In this document: positions 52,301 through 59,838 of the stretch, one piece after another
Layout: every line of letters starts with the position of its first letter
Numbering within the stretch: the stretch's first letter is position 1
Source: DATGZH01 sp035297265
GTDB lineage: Bacteria > Actinomycetota > Acidimicrobiia > Acidimicrobiales > RAAP-2
Length of the DNA stretch: 64,000 bases
Direction: 5' to 3'
NCBI GenBank assembly: GCA_035297265.1
Contig: DATGZH010000064.1
Location: 1 to 64,000 of the forward strand
The notes under the pieces: model-generated
Told to the model about the DNA's origin: nothing
Databases searched by the model: none
Seen by the model: the letters and a program-made list of their open reading frames with translations, nothing else
Position numbers and translations under genes: made by a program

Positions 52301-53272
52301 GGCGAGGTCGCGGCGCTGGAAGAGGAGCGCCACCACGATCACGAGGAAGAGCACCACTTCGGAGTACACGTAGGAGTGGAAGCTCCAGTAGACGGCCTCC
52401 TGGAGCACGCCGATGAAGAGCGACCACCCGAACGCCTCGGGGATCGACGACATCCGGGCCAGCACCGCCGCGGCGAGTGGCGCGACGAGGGCGGTGATCG
52501 ACAGCCCGCCGCTGATGCTCGGGCCGAGGATCGGCTGGGAGAGGATGGCGCCGACCGCCGAGAGAAGGGCGGCCACGATCCACGTCACCCGGCTCAGCTG
52601 GCCGACCGGCAGGCCCAGCAGCGCGGCCCGGTCGTGGGAGTCGGCCATGCCCCGGATGCCTGTCCCGGTGTCGGTCCGGCGCAGGAACCAGTAGAGCGCG
52701 GCCAGCACGACGGGCACGACGATCATGGCGATCAGCGCGTCCCCCGTGAACACGAAGGGGCTCAAGCTGAACTGGAACGAGAACGGCGTCCGGAACGCCG
52801 AGGGCGGGGCGAGGTTCCCCCGGAACAGGCGGGGCAGGCCGATGCCGGCGGCTACGAGGATCTGGAGGATGCCGATCGTGGCCACGGTGAGGATGAGCCG
52901 CGGCGCCCGGGAGAAGCGCCAGCGCACGAGGGCGTCGATGAGGAAGCCGATGACCGCGGCCAGGGCCAGGCCGAGCGGGACGGCCAGCCAGTAGGAGTAG
53001 CCCGGCCCGGTGACGAGGAGGACGGCCAGCGCGGCGGAGAGCCCGCCGATCCCGGCCTGGGCGAAGTTGATCACCCGGGCCGAGCGGTAGACGAGGATGA
53101 GCCCGGCGGCCACGAGCGAGTTCAGCCCGCCCACCACGAGGCCCTTCAGCACCACGCCGGCGGGCAGGCGGTTCGGCAGCGTCTGGTCGGCGAGGACGTA
53201 ACCGCCGATGAGGACGAGGACGACGACGGCGCCGATCGCCGTGGTCAGCCAGAAGTTCCGACGGTCGGTCAT
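49301..53272 (-). CDS. Single-chain Liv-type ABC importer (LivH-LivM-LivF-LivG fusion)
   Basis: 1323 residues, the largest gene in the window, in four domains without a break. A LivH-like permease spans ~1-320, a LivM-like permease ~355-660, a LivF-like ATPase ~735-960 (Walker A GTNGAGKTT, signature LSGGEQQM, Walker B LLMVDELSLG) and a LivG-like ATPase ~1050-1295 (Walker A GANGAGKTT, signature LSSGTQRV, Walker B LLLDEPTSG). Normally these are four proteins; two-domain fusions are known. A complete hydrophobic-amino-acid-type importer is thus encoded as one chain and needs only a binding protein, two of which flank it. The ATG follows GGAGGAG by 10 bases. Confidence 0.93.
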   Translation of the reverse strand: MTDRRNFWLTTAIGAVVVLVLIGGYVLADQTLPNRLPAGVVLKGLVVGGLNSLVAAGLILVYRSARVINFAQAGIGGLSAALAVLLVTGPGYSYWLAVPLGLALAAVIGFLIDALVRWRFSRAPRLILTVATIGILQILVAAGIGLPRLFRGNLAPPSAFRTPFSFQFSLSPFVFTGDALIAMIVVPVVLAALYWFLRRTDTGTGIRGMADSHDRAALLGLPVGQLSRVTWIVAALLSAVGAILSQPILGPSISGGLSITALVAPLAAAVLARMSSIPEAFGWSLFIGVLQEAVYWSFHSYVYSEVVLFLVIVVALLFQRRDLAGGDAAYGDYVAVRDVAPVPRAIARLKEVQSGKVVGAVVLVALLVLAPLMLSDSVVNDATYAAIFAIIAVSMVILAGWAGQISLGQFAFVGLGAAAAGALMVHADLPFLVALPVAGLVGAGAAVLIGLPALRIPGLFLAVVTLAFAVPVSDWLLSSEYFPGLDPSQVAPPSIFSRIDLTAFGSRYEVALVVLFAAVVVARNLRRSRTGRAMVAVRDNSIAASAYGISPFKVKLLAFGISGFIAGVAGSLYVVVQGGVGVQAFQPDNSVTVFIMVVIGGLGSLTGGILGAVYVEVVQAALPPALQALFTGAGVLVVLMVFPEGLGGVVFAVRDWIVGQLARAKGLGPDGEPLPELALAPSAAVAPSERDRGDEETEDGAAEARRAALRLRALEELELHGAAPVGGRELPGAGLPADQTPVLDVGGLDVVIGRAKVLFDVTFSVGQSEVVALLGTNGAGKTTVLRAVAGLERAAAGTITFLGEDITGLSPTERVRAGLVTVLGQPRVFPSLSVRENLRLGGWTAHHYLDDPEFASAVTDRVLSMFPMLAERPGQRAGFLSGGEQQMLALAQALMCRPKLLMVDELSLGLAPDAVAQLLEVLRSLARSGVTVMVVEQSVNVATAISSRAIFFERGRVRFSGPTPDLARQPDLLRSVFLRAADRARARRVFGGGPTSPALQIAGPPGPVNEEVVAALTGASRVPAETGGNGVAARVAAVGPTGADEEGEPPPAALAAVGVSKHYGGVAALSDVTVEVAPGEILGIIGANGAGKTTLFDVCSGFVRPETGSVWVDGVDLSSASPSTRARHGLGRVFQDARLWPTMLVEEALATALERSVAVRDPLAEALALAPAVRAEAAIRERVEDLLDELDLARFREQRVGDLSSGTQRVLELACALAHRPRVLLLDEPTSGIAQREGEALSELLLALREQTGAAFVVIEHDVPVVSAVADRLICLHLGEVIASGTTSEVLNDGAVLQAYLGAERLGARPPAAPSDVAATGAR

Positions 53273-53275
53273 GGC

Positions 53276-55039
53276 CTAGTGGCTCCTCGACTCCGCCACG
53301 GCGGCCGACCCCGGCGGTGTCGACGCCGCGCCGGCTTTGGCCGAGCAGGTGAGCTGGCGGTGGGCCGGCACGTCGGCGGCGCGGGCGTAGGGGATCTGCC
53401 GCCCGCCCTCGCAGTCGACCCAGGTCCCGAGCCGCCCGTCAGACGCGCTGCGGACGTCGGGCTGCCACTGCACCACCCGGTAGGCGGCCGGCGGGTCGTA
53501 GGGCCCGGCCTTCCCGTCCCAGGCGCCGTACATCCCCCAGCGCGCCGAGACCGGGACGAGCCGGGAGGCCGCCTCGAAGTTGGCCGGGGTGAGGTAGGGC
53601 CCGGCCAGCTGGAGCGTCGTGAAGAGCTGCAGCAGGGAGAGGTAGGCGAATGAGTACGTCGGCAGGATCGTCTGGCGGGGAGAGGGGTTGCCGAGCCGGT
53701 AGGCGGTGTAGGCCTCCTGCTCGGCGTAGGGCGGCGCCTGGTTCCCGGTCGAGATCATGTGCGACACCTGGTCTCGTGGGAGGAGCCGGGTGAAGGCGTC
53801 CGTGTTGGTCTGGCCGCTGGCGAACGTGGACTGGTACCACCACTCCGGGTGGTAGTCCTGACGGTCGGCCGCCTGCATCACGAAGATGGGGGTGATCGGA
53901 TCGCACGACGCGCACACGACGGTCGTCACGCCCGCCGCCTTCAGCTGGGCCACGGCGTTCTGCGCCTCGTCGACGAACTGCCCGAGGTTGAACTGGAGGG
54001 CCACCATGACCTTCGGCGCCTGCCCGTAGGACGCCAGCTCGTTGGCCACGTCTTCGGCGCACGACGAGGCGGTCGGTCCCTCCGGGTAGATGATCCCGTA
54101 GACCCGCGTGTGGTGGCGCAGGACCGGGTCGCCGGCGTCGACCGCCGGGAGACCGGCCAGTTGGCGACCGAGGACGGCCCCGGTGGCCAAGGCGCTCTTC
54201 GAGCAATTGGGGCCGGGCGTGTACTCCCACGGCGCGAACTGCTGGTAGAAGGCGGCGTCGTTCACGTAGACGCTGAGCGCCACCACGTTCTGCGCCGCCA
54301 GGTCCGTCGTGTACACCGAGCTCGAGTCGATGAGTGACGTGTCGGCAAAGGCCTTCAGGCTCGTGGCCACATAGACCGCGTCCTCCTGGGCCTGCTGCTG
54401 GTCCTGGCCGAGATCCTCGTTCACGAAGTCGCCCTTGCCGTCGTAGGGCACGAGCACGACTTTGCGCCCGTAGAGCTCGAAGGTCCGGTTGAAGGTGTCG
54501 ATGTAGGTCCGCAGCGTGCTGATGGCCTCTTGGTTCGTCCCCACGACGTCGGGTGGCACGAGCGAGTAGAGCGCGCTCAGCTGCGAGCTGGCCGCCTCCC
54601 GGTAGGCGATGCGGATCGTCGTGGCGGTGACGCCCCGGCTCGTCGCCCCGCCGTTCTTCCCGTGCCACGCCGGTTGGCAGGGCGGGGCGTAGGCCGACCA
54701 GGCCACCTGGCGGACGCCCGGCCCGCAGGTGACGCCCGACGTGGCGACTCCGGCGCCGTAGGCCGGTGTGGGCGGCGTGACGCCGGCGGGCACGACCACG
54801 TCGACGGGTGCGCCCGGGCTGCTCCGACCGTTCGACAGGGTGGGCACGAAGAGGAGGAGGCCGACCAGTGCCGCGGCGAGGAGGACGAGATAGACCCGGT
54901 GACGCCTGATCGCCACCTCGGCCTGGCGGCGCTCCGGCGACAGCCGCCGGGTCCTCGTGCGGGTCTCGGCGGCCCGCCCGACTGCCCGCCTCGCCGGGTC
55001 GCGCGCCTCTCCCTTGTCGCCCCCGAAGAACTCTGCCAA
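53276..55039 (-). CDS. Membrane-tethered substrate-binding protein of the Liv-type importer (first)
   Basis: 587 residues. A basic cytoplasmic start, one helix (VYLVLLAAALVGLLLFVPTL), then a binding domain like that of branched-chain amino acid ABC systems. GVRQVAWSAYAPPCQPAWHG is shared with the second binding protein at 47397-49304, and both carry a VVCASCDPITP/VLCTTCDPFTP motif. The start is TTG 55039 after a GGTGGGGGT tract. The gene ends 3 bases before the giant ABC gene, so binding protein and transporter are in one operon. Tethering by an N-terminal helix rather than a lipid anchor is notable. Confidence 0.9.
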   Translation of the reverse strand: MAEFFGGDKGEARDPARRAVGRAAETRTRTRRLSPERRQAEVAIRRHRVYLVLLAAALVGLLLFVPTLSNGRSSPGAPVDVVVPAGVTPPTPAYGAGVATSGVTCGPGVRQVAWSAYAPPCQPAWHGKNGGATSRGVTATTIRIAYREAASSQLSALYSLVPPDVVGTNQEAISTLRTYIDTFNRTFELYGRKVVLVPYDGKGDFVNEDLGQDQQQAQEDAVYVATSLKAFADTSLIDSSSVYTTDLAAQNVVALSVYVNDAAFYQQFAPWEYTPGPNCSKSALATGAVLGRQLAGLPAVDAGDPVLRHHTRVYGIIYPEGPTASSCAEDVANELASYGQAPKVMVALQFNLGQFVDEAQNAVAQLKAAGVTTVVCASCDPITPIFVMQAADRQDYHPEWWYQSTFASGQTNTDAFTRLLPRDQVSHMISTGNQAPPYAEQEAYTAYRLGNPSPRQTILPTYSFAYLSLLQLFTTLQLAGPYLTPANFEAASRLVPVSARWGMYGAWDGKAGPYDPPAAYRVVQWQPDVRSASDGRLGTWVDCEGGRQIPYARAADVPAHRQLTCSAKAGAASTPPGSAAVAESRSH

Positions 55040-55186
55040 CGCACCCCCACCGTCGTTACGGGCGGCGCCCCTGGTGTGCCAACTCGTCCCTCAACGCCCA
55101 CGTCAGGCGGGGTCGGGTCGACGCTCGGCCGGGCGAAGGTCCAGGGTAGTGCAGGGTGACTGCGAAATCGCGGCGCCCGGACGACC

Positions 55187-56692
55187 TCAGAATGGCTCGG
55201 TGAGGACCGACCGGTCGCCTTCGGCCAGGCCACGGGCCAGGCGGGCGAAGGCGCCGGCCGCGTCACGGCCGTCGGCATCGGTGGGCAACCAACGGACGGG
55301 GGAGCGGGTCCGGTCCATGCCGAAGATCCCGAAGCGCGGTTCGTAGGTACCCCACTCGTAGTTGTCGACGAGGGACCAGTGCAGGTACCCCTGCACTGGC
55401 ACACCCGCGTCGAGCGCGTCGACGATGGCTCGCAGGTGCTCGCGGAGGTACCGCACGCGGTCCCAGCCGTCGAGACGGCGGTAGGCGACGCCGCCGCGCA
55501 CCCGGGTGGCCATGCCGTTCTCCACCACGAGCATCGGCAGGCCGGGCAGGAGCGCCTGCTCGGCGTGGCACCACGCGGTGAGCCCCTCGGGGTGGGGTGG
55601 GACGTCCCAGAGCGCCCGCCCCGGCGACCACGAGCGGCCGCCCGAGGTCAGCTGGCCGGGGAGCCGGAGGGCCCGGCTCGGGACGGGGTCGTACCAGTCG
55701 AGGCCGCTCGCGTCGATGGGCCGTTCGTAGCGGGAGGCGTAGAGCGCGTCGACGACGCGGCGGGCCGACTGCCGACGGGCCCGCCGCCGAAGTCCGGCGA
55801 CGAGGGAGCGGCCCACCGAGTCGTCCGGCTCGAGCGCGCTGCCGAACGGCGACACCGCGGCGAAGAGCCGCCGGATGGCGAGTTCGGCGGCGTTGCCTGC
55901 CGGGGCCGCCAGGTCGTGCAGGGCGCGGCGCTCGGCAATCCAGTCGTCGAGCTTCTCGCGGCCGATCCCGGCGTGCCGAGCCCACAGGAGATCGGTTAGG
56001 AGGCGGTCGTGCTCGTAGATCGTCGACGTGCTCGGGTTCACGGTCACGATCGCCTGTGGCTGCACCGTATGGATCGCCTCGTAGGCGAGCACGTGCGCGG
56101 TGAGCAGGTTGTCGAGGACCTCGACCGCGTCGGAGACGGCGAGGCGCCGACCGGGCGGGCAGCTGCCGTCGATCCAACCGCTCAACGCCACGATGTTGGG
56201 CTCGTTGACCGTGACCCAGTGCCGGCAGTGCTCCGTCAGGGCCGGCAGAATCCGGGCGACGTGGGCGACGAAGCGGTCGGGTGAGCCGGGCATGAGCCAG
56301 AACTCTTCCCCGAGCCACCAGGGATGCGTGAAGTGGTGGAGCGTGACGATCGGCTCGAGGCCCCGCTCGTGGCAGGCGGCGAGAATCCCGACGTAGCGCC
56401 CGAGTGCGACGTCGTCGACGACGCCGTCCTCGGGCTCGATGCGGGCCCATTCGACCGACAGCCGGAAGGCGTTGCAGCCGAGCGTCGCCGCCCGGTCGAG
56501 CGCCGTCTCTGGCTCACGCCAGAACCCGCAGGCGTCGCCCGAGCGATCCACCCTCCCGCTCAGCTCCCAGTCCGCCCAGTTGTTGGCGGGCTCCCCCTCG
56601 TCGTTGAAGCCCCCCTCGACCTGGAAGCCGGCGGTGGCCACGCCGAGGAGGAAGCCCTCGGGCAGCAGTCCGGTGCCGGTCTCGCTCGCCAC
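55187..56692 (-). CDS. Glycoside hydrolase family 1 (beta-glucosidase)
   Basis: 501 residues. The two catalytic Glu residues are visible: acid/base in VTVNEPNIVAL and nucleophile in MLVVENGMAT. The N-terminal LPEGFLLGVATAGFQVEGG and HHFTHPWWL are family landmarks, and the C-terminal LHWSLVDNYEWGTYEPRFG is conserved. It removes beta-linked glucose or related sugars. No signal peptide is seen, so it acts in the cytoplasm. The GTG at 56692 is the best start near the conserved opening. The 146 bases to the binding-protein gene contain no clear feature. Confidence 0.94.
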   Translation of the reverse strand: MASETGTGLLPEGFLLGVATAGFQVEGGFNDEGEPANNWADWELSGRVDRSGDACGFWREPETALDRAATLGCNAFRLSVEWARIEPEDGVVDDVALGRYVGILAACHERGLEPIVTLHHFTHPWWLGEEFWLMPGSPDRFVAHVARILPALTEHCRHWVTVNEPNIVALSGWIDGSCPPGRRLAVSDAVEVLDNLLTAHVLAYEAIHTVQPQAIVTVNPSTSTIYEHDRLLTDLLWARHAGIGREKLDDWIAERRALHDLAAPAGNAAELAIRRLFAAVSPFGSALEPDDSVGRSLVAGLRRRARRQSARRVVDALYASRYERPIDASGLDWYDPVPSRALRLPGQLTSGGRSWSPGRALWDVPPHPEGLTAWCHAEQALLPGLPMLVVENGMATRVRGGVAYRRLDGWDRVRYLREHLRAIVDALDAGVPVQGYLHWSLVDNYEWGTYEPRFGIFGMDRTRSPVRWLPTDADGRDAAGAFARLARGLAEGDRSVLTEPF

Positions 56693-56837
56693 ACCGACAG
56701 CATGGCCGTCCCTTCGCGACCTCCGCCAGGGGCCCGCGCTAGCGTCGCCCGACGCCGTGCGGCCTGGGCGGAAACCCTTGGGCCGACCGACGCCTCGCCG
56801 ACGCGGCGGCGCCGGCGTCACGACGGAAGGAGCGACC

Positions 56838-57611
56838 ATGCCAGACGAGGTCCTGCGCGACCGACGGGGGCACGTCGAGGTGCTCACGCTCAACCGGCCC
56901 GATGCCAGGAACGCGGTCAACGGGGCGCTCAGCCTCGCCATGTCGGCGGCGCTCGACCAGCTGACGGAGGACGCGGACTGCTACGCGGTCGTGCTCACCG
57001 GGGCCGGCGACAAGGCGTTCTCGGCCGGGATGGACCTGAAGGCCTTCGCCGCCGGCGAGGCCGCCTCCATCATGCGGGGCACCGGGGGCTTCGCCGGGAT
57101 CAGCCGGCGGGACTTCCCCAAGCCCCTGATCGCCGCGGTGAACGGCGCGGCCCTCGCCGGCGGCCTCGAGATCATGTTGGCCTGTGACCTGGCCGTGGTC
57201 GCCGAGCACGCGGTCTTCGGCATCCCAGAGGTGAAGCGGGGCCTCCTCGCCGGGGCCGGCGGCCTGCTCCGACTCCCCCAGCGGCTCCCCGTGGCCATCG
57301 CCCTCGAGCTGGCGATGACCGGCGACAGCATCGACGCCCACCGGGCGCTCGAGCTCGGCCTCGTAAACCGGGTCGTCCCCGCCTTCCGGGTCCTCGACGA
57401 GGCGGTGGCGCTCGCCGAGCGGATCGCCGAGAACGCCCCGCTGGCCGTGCGGTACTCGAAGGATGTCGTCCTGCGGGCGGCCCGGGTCAGCGAGGAGGAG
57501 GGCTGGCGGATCAACACCGAGGCCGTGTCGGTGGTCTTCGGGTCGGCCGACGCCCAGGAGGGGCCGCGGGCGTTCGCCGAGAAGCGGCCGGCTCGCTGGC
57601 AGGGTCGCTAG
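56838..57611 (+). CDS. Enoyl-CoA hydratase/isomerase family protein
   Basis: 257 residues, crotonase superfamily. The oxyanion-hole motif FSAGMDLKAF and AAVNGAALAGGLEIMLACDL, followed by GIPEVKRGLL with its Glu, are present. GLVNRVVP marks the C-terminal helical part. Such enzymes hydrate enoyl-CoA or isomerise double bonds in beta-oxidation. The ATG follows GGAAGGAG by 5 bases. It is divergent from GH1 across 145 bases and followed, 3 bases after its stop, by a small membrane protein gene. Confidence 0.9.
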   Translation: MPDEVLRDRRGHVEVLTLNRPDARNAVNGALSLAMSAALDQLTEDADCYAVVLTGAGDKAFSAGMDLKAFAAGEAASIMRGTGGFAGISRRDFPKPLIAAVNGAALAGGLEIMLACDLAVVAEHAVFGIPEVKRGLLAGAGGLLRLPQRLPVAIALELAMTGDSIDAHRALELGLVNRVVPAFRVLDEAVALAERIAENAPLAVRYSKDVVLRAARVSEEEGWRINTEAVSVVFGSADAQEGPRAFAEKRPARWQGR

Positions 57612-57614
57612 GGC

Positions 57615-58019
57615 GTGCTGGCCCCGACCGTCGACGCCATCCGGCTGTTCCTGCACGTGCTGGCGGCGACGGTCTGGGTCGGCGGCCAGATCGTGATGTT
57701 GGGCCTGCTCCCGGAGGCCCGGGCGCTCTCGAGCGAGGCGCCGAAAGCCCTCGCCCGGGCCTTCGCCCGCCTCAGCTGGCCGGCCTTCGCTGTGCTCGTG
57801 GTCACGGGGTTCTGGAACGTGGCGGCCGTCCACCCCGGGAAGCAGTCGACCTCCTGGCAGGTGGTGCTCGGGGTGAAGATCGGTGTGGTGGTCCTCGCCG
57901 GGGTGGGCGCCTTCCTGCACGGGCGGTCCACGTCGAGGATGGCGTTGGCCGCCTGGGGGTCGATCGCCGGGCTGGCTTCGATCGCCGCTCTATTCCTGGG
58001 CGTCCTCCTCGCCGGGTGA
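57615..58019 (+). CDS. Small four-helix CopD-like membrane protein
   Basis: 134 residues, GTG start. About four hydrophobic helices are visible, beginning IRLFLHVLAATVWVGGQIVM, with one His in helix 1 and WVGG after it. This is the pattern of the CopD/YkwC-like integral membrane family sometimes linked to copper or heme. LVVTGFWNVAAVHPG supplies a second His. Function is uncertain. It is co-directional with the hydratase gene (3-base gap) and may be co-transcribed with it. Confidence 0.65.
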   Translation: MLAPTVDAIRLFLHVLAATVWVGGQIVMLGLLPEARALSSEAPKALARAFARLSWPAFAVLVVTGFWNVAAVHPGKQSTSWQVVLGVKIGVVVLAGVGAFLHGRSTSRMALAAWGSIAGLASIAALFLGVLLAG

Positions 58020-58097
58020 AGTCCCAGGCCCGCCGGACATCCGGCCGAGGGCTCGGCACCGAACTCCTGGCGGGCCACCCACGCGGGGCCGAGGGTC

Positions 58098-58133
58098 TAA
58101 CCTGGCCTGCGGTGGTTCGAGTCCTTTCGAACC
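58098..58133 (+). promoter_or_regulatory. tatA promoter box and 5'-leader hairpin
   Basis: TAACCT at 58098-58103 is followed by GGTTCGA (58114-58120) and its complement TCGAACC (58127-58133) around a 6-base loop. A transcript starting near 58111 would carry this hairpin at its 5' end, ahead of the AAGGAG site. Confidence 0.4.
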
Positions 58134-58151
58134 CCAAGCAAGGAGACACGG

Positions 58152-58355
58152 ATGCTGGCTGACATCTTCGGCGTCGACGGGATCATCGTCCTCGTCGTCG
58201 TCCTGGTGCTGCTCTTCGGCGGGGCGGCCATCCCGAAGCTGGCGCGCAACCTGGGCAGCGCCCACAACGAGTTCAAGAAGGGTCTGTCCGAGGGGGGGCA
58301 GGAAGACGCCGCCGGCACGCCGGCGGCCGACGAGTCGGCCAAGCCCAACAGCTGA
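58152..58355 (+). CDS. tatA: Sec-independent translocase TatA
   Basis: 67 residues, the right size for TatA. One N-terminal helix (DGIIVLVVVLVLLFGG) is followed directly by AAIPKLARNLGSAHNEFKKG, an amphipathic helix, and an acidic tail. TatA multimerises around TatC to move folded proteins with twin-arginine signals. No tatC is in the window. Good ribosome-binding site AAGGAG. The Rieske-type protein at 45952-47316, with its RR patch, is one possible Tat client within the window. Confidence 0.92.
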   Translation: MLADIFGVDGIIVLVVVLVLLFGGAAIPKLARNLGSAHNEFKKGLSEGGQEDAAGTPAADESAKPNS

Positions 58356-58405
58356 GCACCGCCGGCTCCCCCGGCCGGCCGTGACCGGGCCCCGTCCCGG
58401 ACCCC

Positions 58406-59713
58406 GTGCCCCCTGACGTCCTCGACCTCGCCGACCGCCTCTGGCGGGGCGAGATCAGCACGGAGCGCCACCATCCCGTCGCCCACCTCGGCGGCTTGGC
58501 GGAGATCACCGAGGGCGTGGCCTTCGTGCCGTCCTTCGCCAACGTCACGGCCTTCGACACCGAAGACGGCCTCCTCCTCGTCGACACGGGGAGTGCTCCT
58601 TTGGCCCAGGCGGTCCACGCCGAGCTGCGGCAGTGGACCTCGTCGCGCCTCAACACCGCGGTGTACTCGCACGGTCACATCGACCACGTGTTCGGCGTGC
58701 CCGTCTGGGAGGAGGAGTCGGCGACGCAGGGTTGGGCGGCCCCGGTGGTGGTGGGCCACGAGGCCATCGGCGCCCGCTTCGACCGCTACATCCTGACGGC
58801 GGGCTACAACCAGGTCGTCAACCGCCGCCAGTTCGGCTTCGCCGACCTCGTCTGGCCGACCGAGTACCGGTACCCGGACCGCACCTACCGCGACCACCTC
58901 GAGCTCTCGGTCGGCGGGGTGGACTTCCGGCTGGCCCACGAGAAGGGCGAGACGGACGACCACACTGTCACCTGGCAGGTGGAGCGGCGGGTCCTCTGCT
59001 GCGGCGACCTCTTCATCTGGGCCTCGCCGAACGCCGGCAACCCGCAGAAGGTCCAGCGCTACCCGCGCGAGTGGGCGGCCGCCCTGCGCCGCATGGTGGG
59101 ACTCGGGCCCGAGTACCTGCTGCCCGGCCACGGCCTGCCCGTCGTCGGTGCGGCCCGGGTGTCCCAGGCCCTCACCGACACGGCAGAGCTCCTCGACGCC
59201 CTCGTCGACCAGACGCTCGAGCTCATGAACGCCGGTGCCCGCCTCGACGAGGTCCTCCAGCACGTGCGGCCGCCCGAGGACCTCGCCTCGCGCCCCTACC
59301 TGCGCCCGGTCTATGACGAGCCCGAGTTCATCGTGCGCAACGTCTGGCGGCTCTACGGCGGCTGGTGGGACGGCAACCCGGCCTCGCTGCAGCCGGCCCC
59401 CGAGCGACGGCTCGCCGCCGAGCTGGCCGACCTGGCCGGCGGCCCCGGGGCGCTGGCCGACCGGGCCCTCGAGCTGCTCGCCGCGGCCGACGACCACTCG
59501 GCCGACCCGGGCCAGGTCGAGCCGGGCCTCCGCCTCGCCGGTCACCTGGCCGAGCTGGCCTGGCTGGCCGCCCCCGACGACGCCGGCATCCAGGCCGCCC
59601 GCCAACGGGTGTACACGGCCCGGGCCGAGCGCTCGACCTCGACCATGGCCCGCGGCGTCTTCCACTGGGCGGCCCGCGAGTCGACCGAGCCCCCCGGCGC
59701 GACCCGGGGCTGA
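58406..59713 (+). CDS. Metallo-beta-lactamase-fold hydrolase, alkyl-sulfatase-like
   Basis: 435 residues. The metal-binding motif SHGHIDH lies near residue 90. The further ligands are in EKGETDDHT, CCGDLF and LPGHG. The C-terminal ~150 residues are helical, with PEFIVRNVWRLYGGWWDG, which resembles the dimerisation region of SdsA-type alkyl sulfatases, so ester or sulfate hydrolysis of alkyl chains is likely. The start is GTG 58406. No signal peptide is seen. It is followed by the oxidase genes after 125 bases. Confidence 0.85.
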   Translation: MPPDVLDLADRLWRGEISTERHHPVAHLGGLAEITEGVAFVPSFANVTAFDTEDGLLLVDTGSAPLAQAVHAELRQWTSSRLNTAVYSHGHIDHVFGVPVWEEESATQGWAAPVVVGHEAIGARFDRYILTAGYNQVVNRRQFGFADLVWPTEYRYPDRTYRDHLELSVGGVDFRLAHEKGETDDHTVTWQVERRVLCCGDLFIWASPNAGNPQKVQRYPREWAAALRRMVGLGPEYLLPGHGLPVVGAARVSQALTDTAELLDALVDQTLELMNAGARLDEVLQHVRPPEDLASRPYLRPVYDEPEFIVRNVWRLYGGWWDGNPASLQPAPERRLAAELADLAGGPGALADRALELLAAADDHSADPGQVEPGLRLAGHLAELAWLAAPDDAGIQAARQRVYTARAERSTSTMARGVFHWAARESTEPPGATRG

Positions 59714-59825
59714 GGGACGGCCCGGCCGCAACGCGACCGTCGTATTGGGCCCGCCGGGGCCCGGGGCCGCGGGCGGCGGCGGACCCCTGCCACCAGCTAC
59801 TTCGTATTCTCGGAGCGGGTTTCGC

Positions 59826-59831
59826 TAGTGT
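59826..59831 (+). promoter_or_regulatory. TAGTGT -10 box for the oxidase operon
   Basis: It ends 7 bases before GTG 59839. A leaderless start for ctaC. Confidence 0.5.
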
Positions 59832-59838
59832 CGGCGCC

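Noticed and set aside
56739..57920. Long minus-strand frame opposite the hydratase gene
   Set aside because: No family pattern; the plus-strand hydratase shows clear catalytic motifs, so the minus frame is a shadow.
58111..58133. GGTTCGAGTCC, which looks like a tRNA T-loop
   Set aside because: No acceptor stem, D-arm or anticodon arm can be folded around it; it is better explained as a leader hairpin of tatA.
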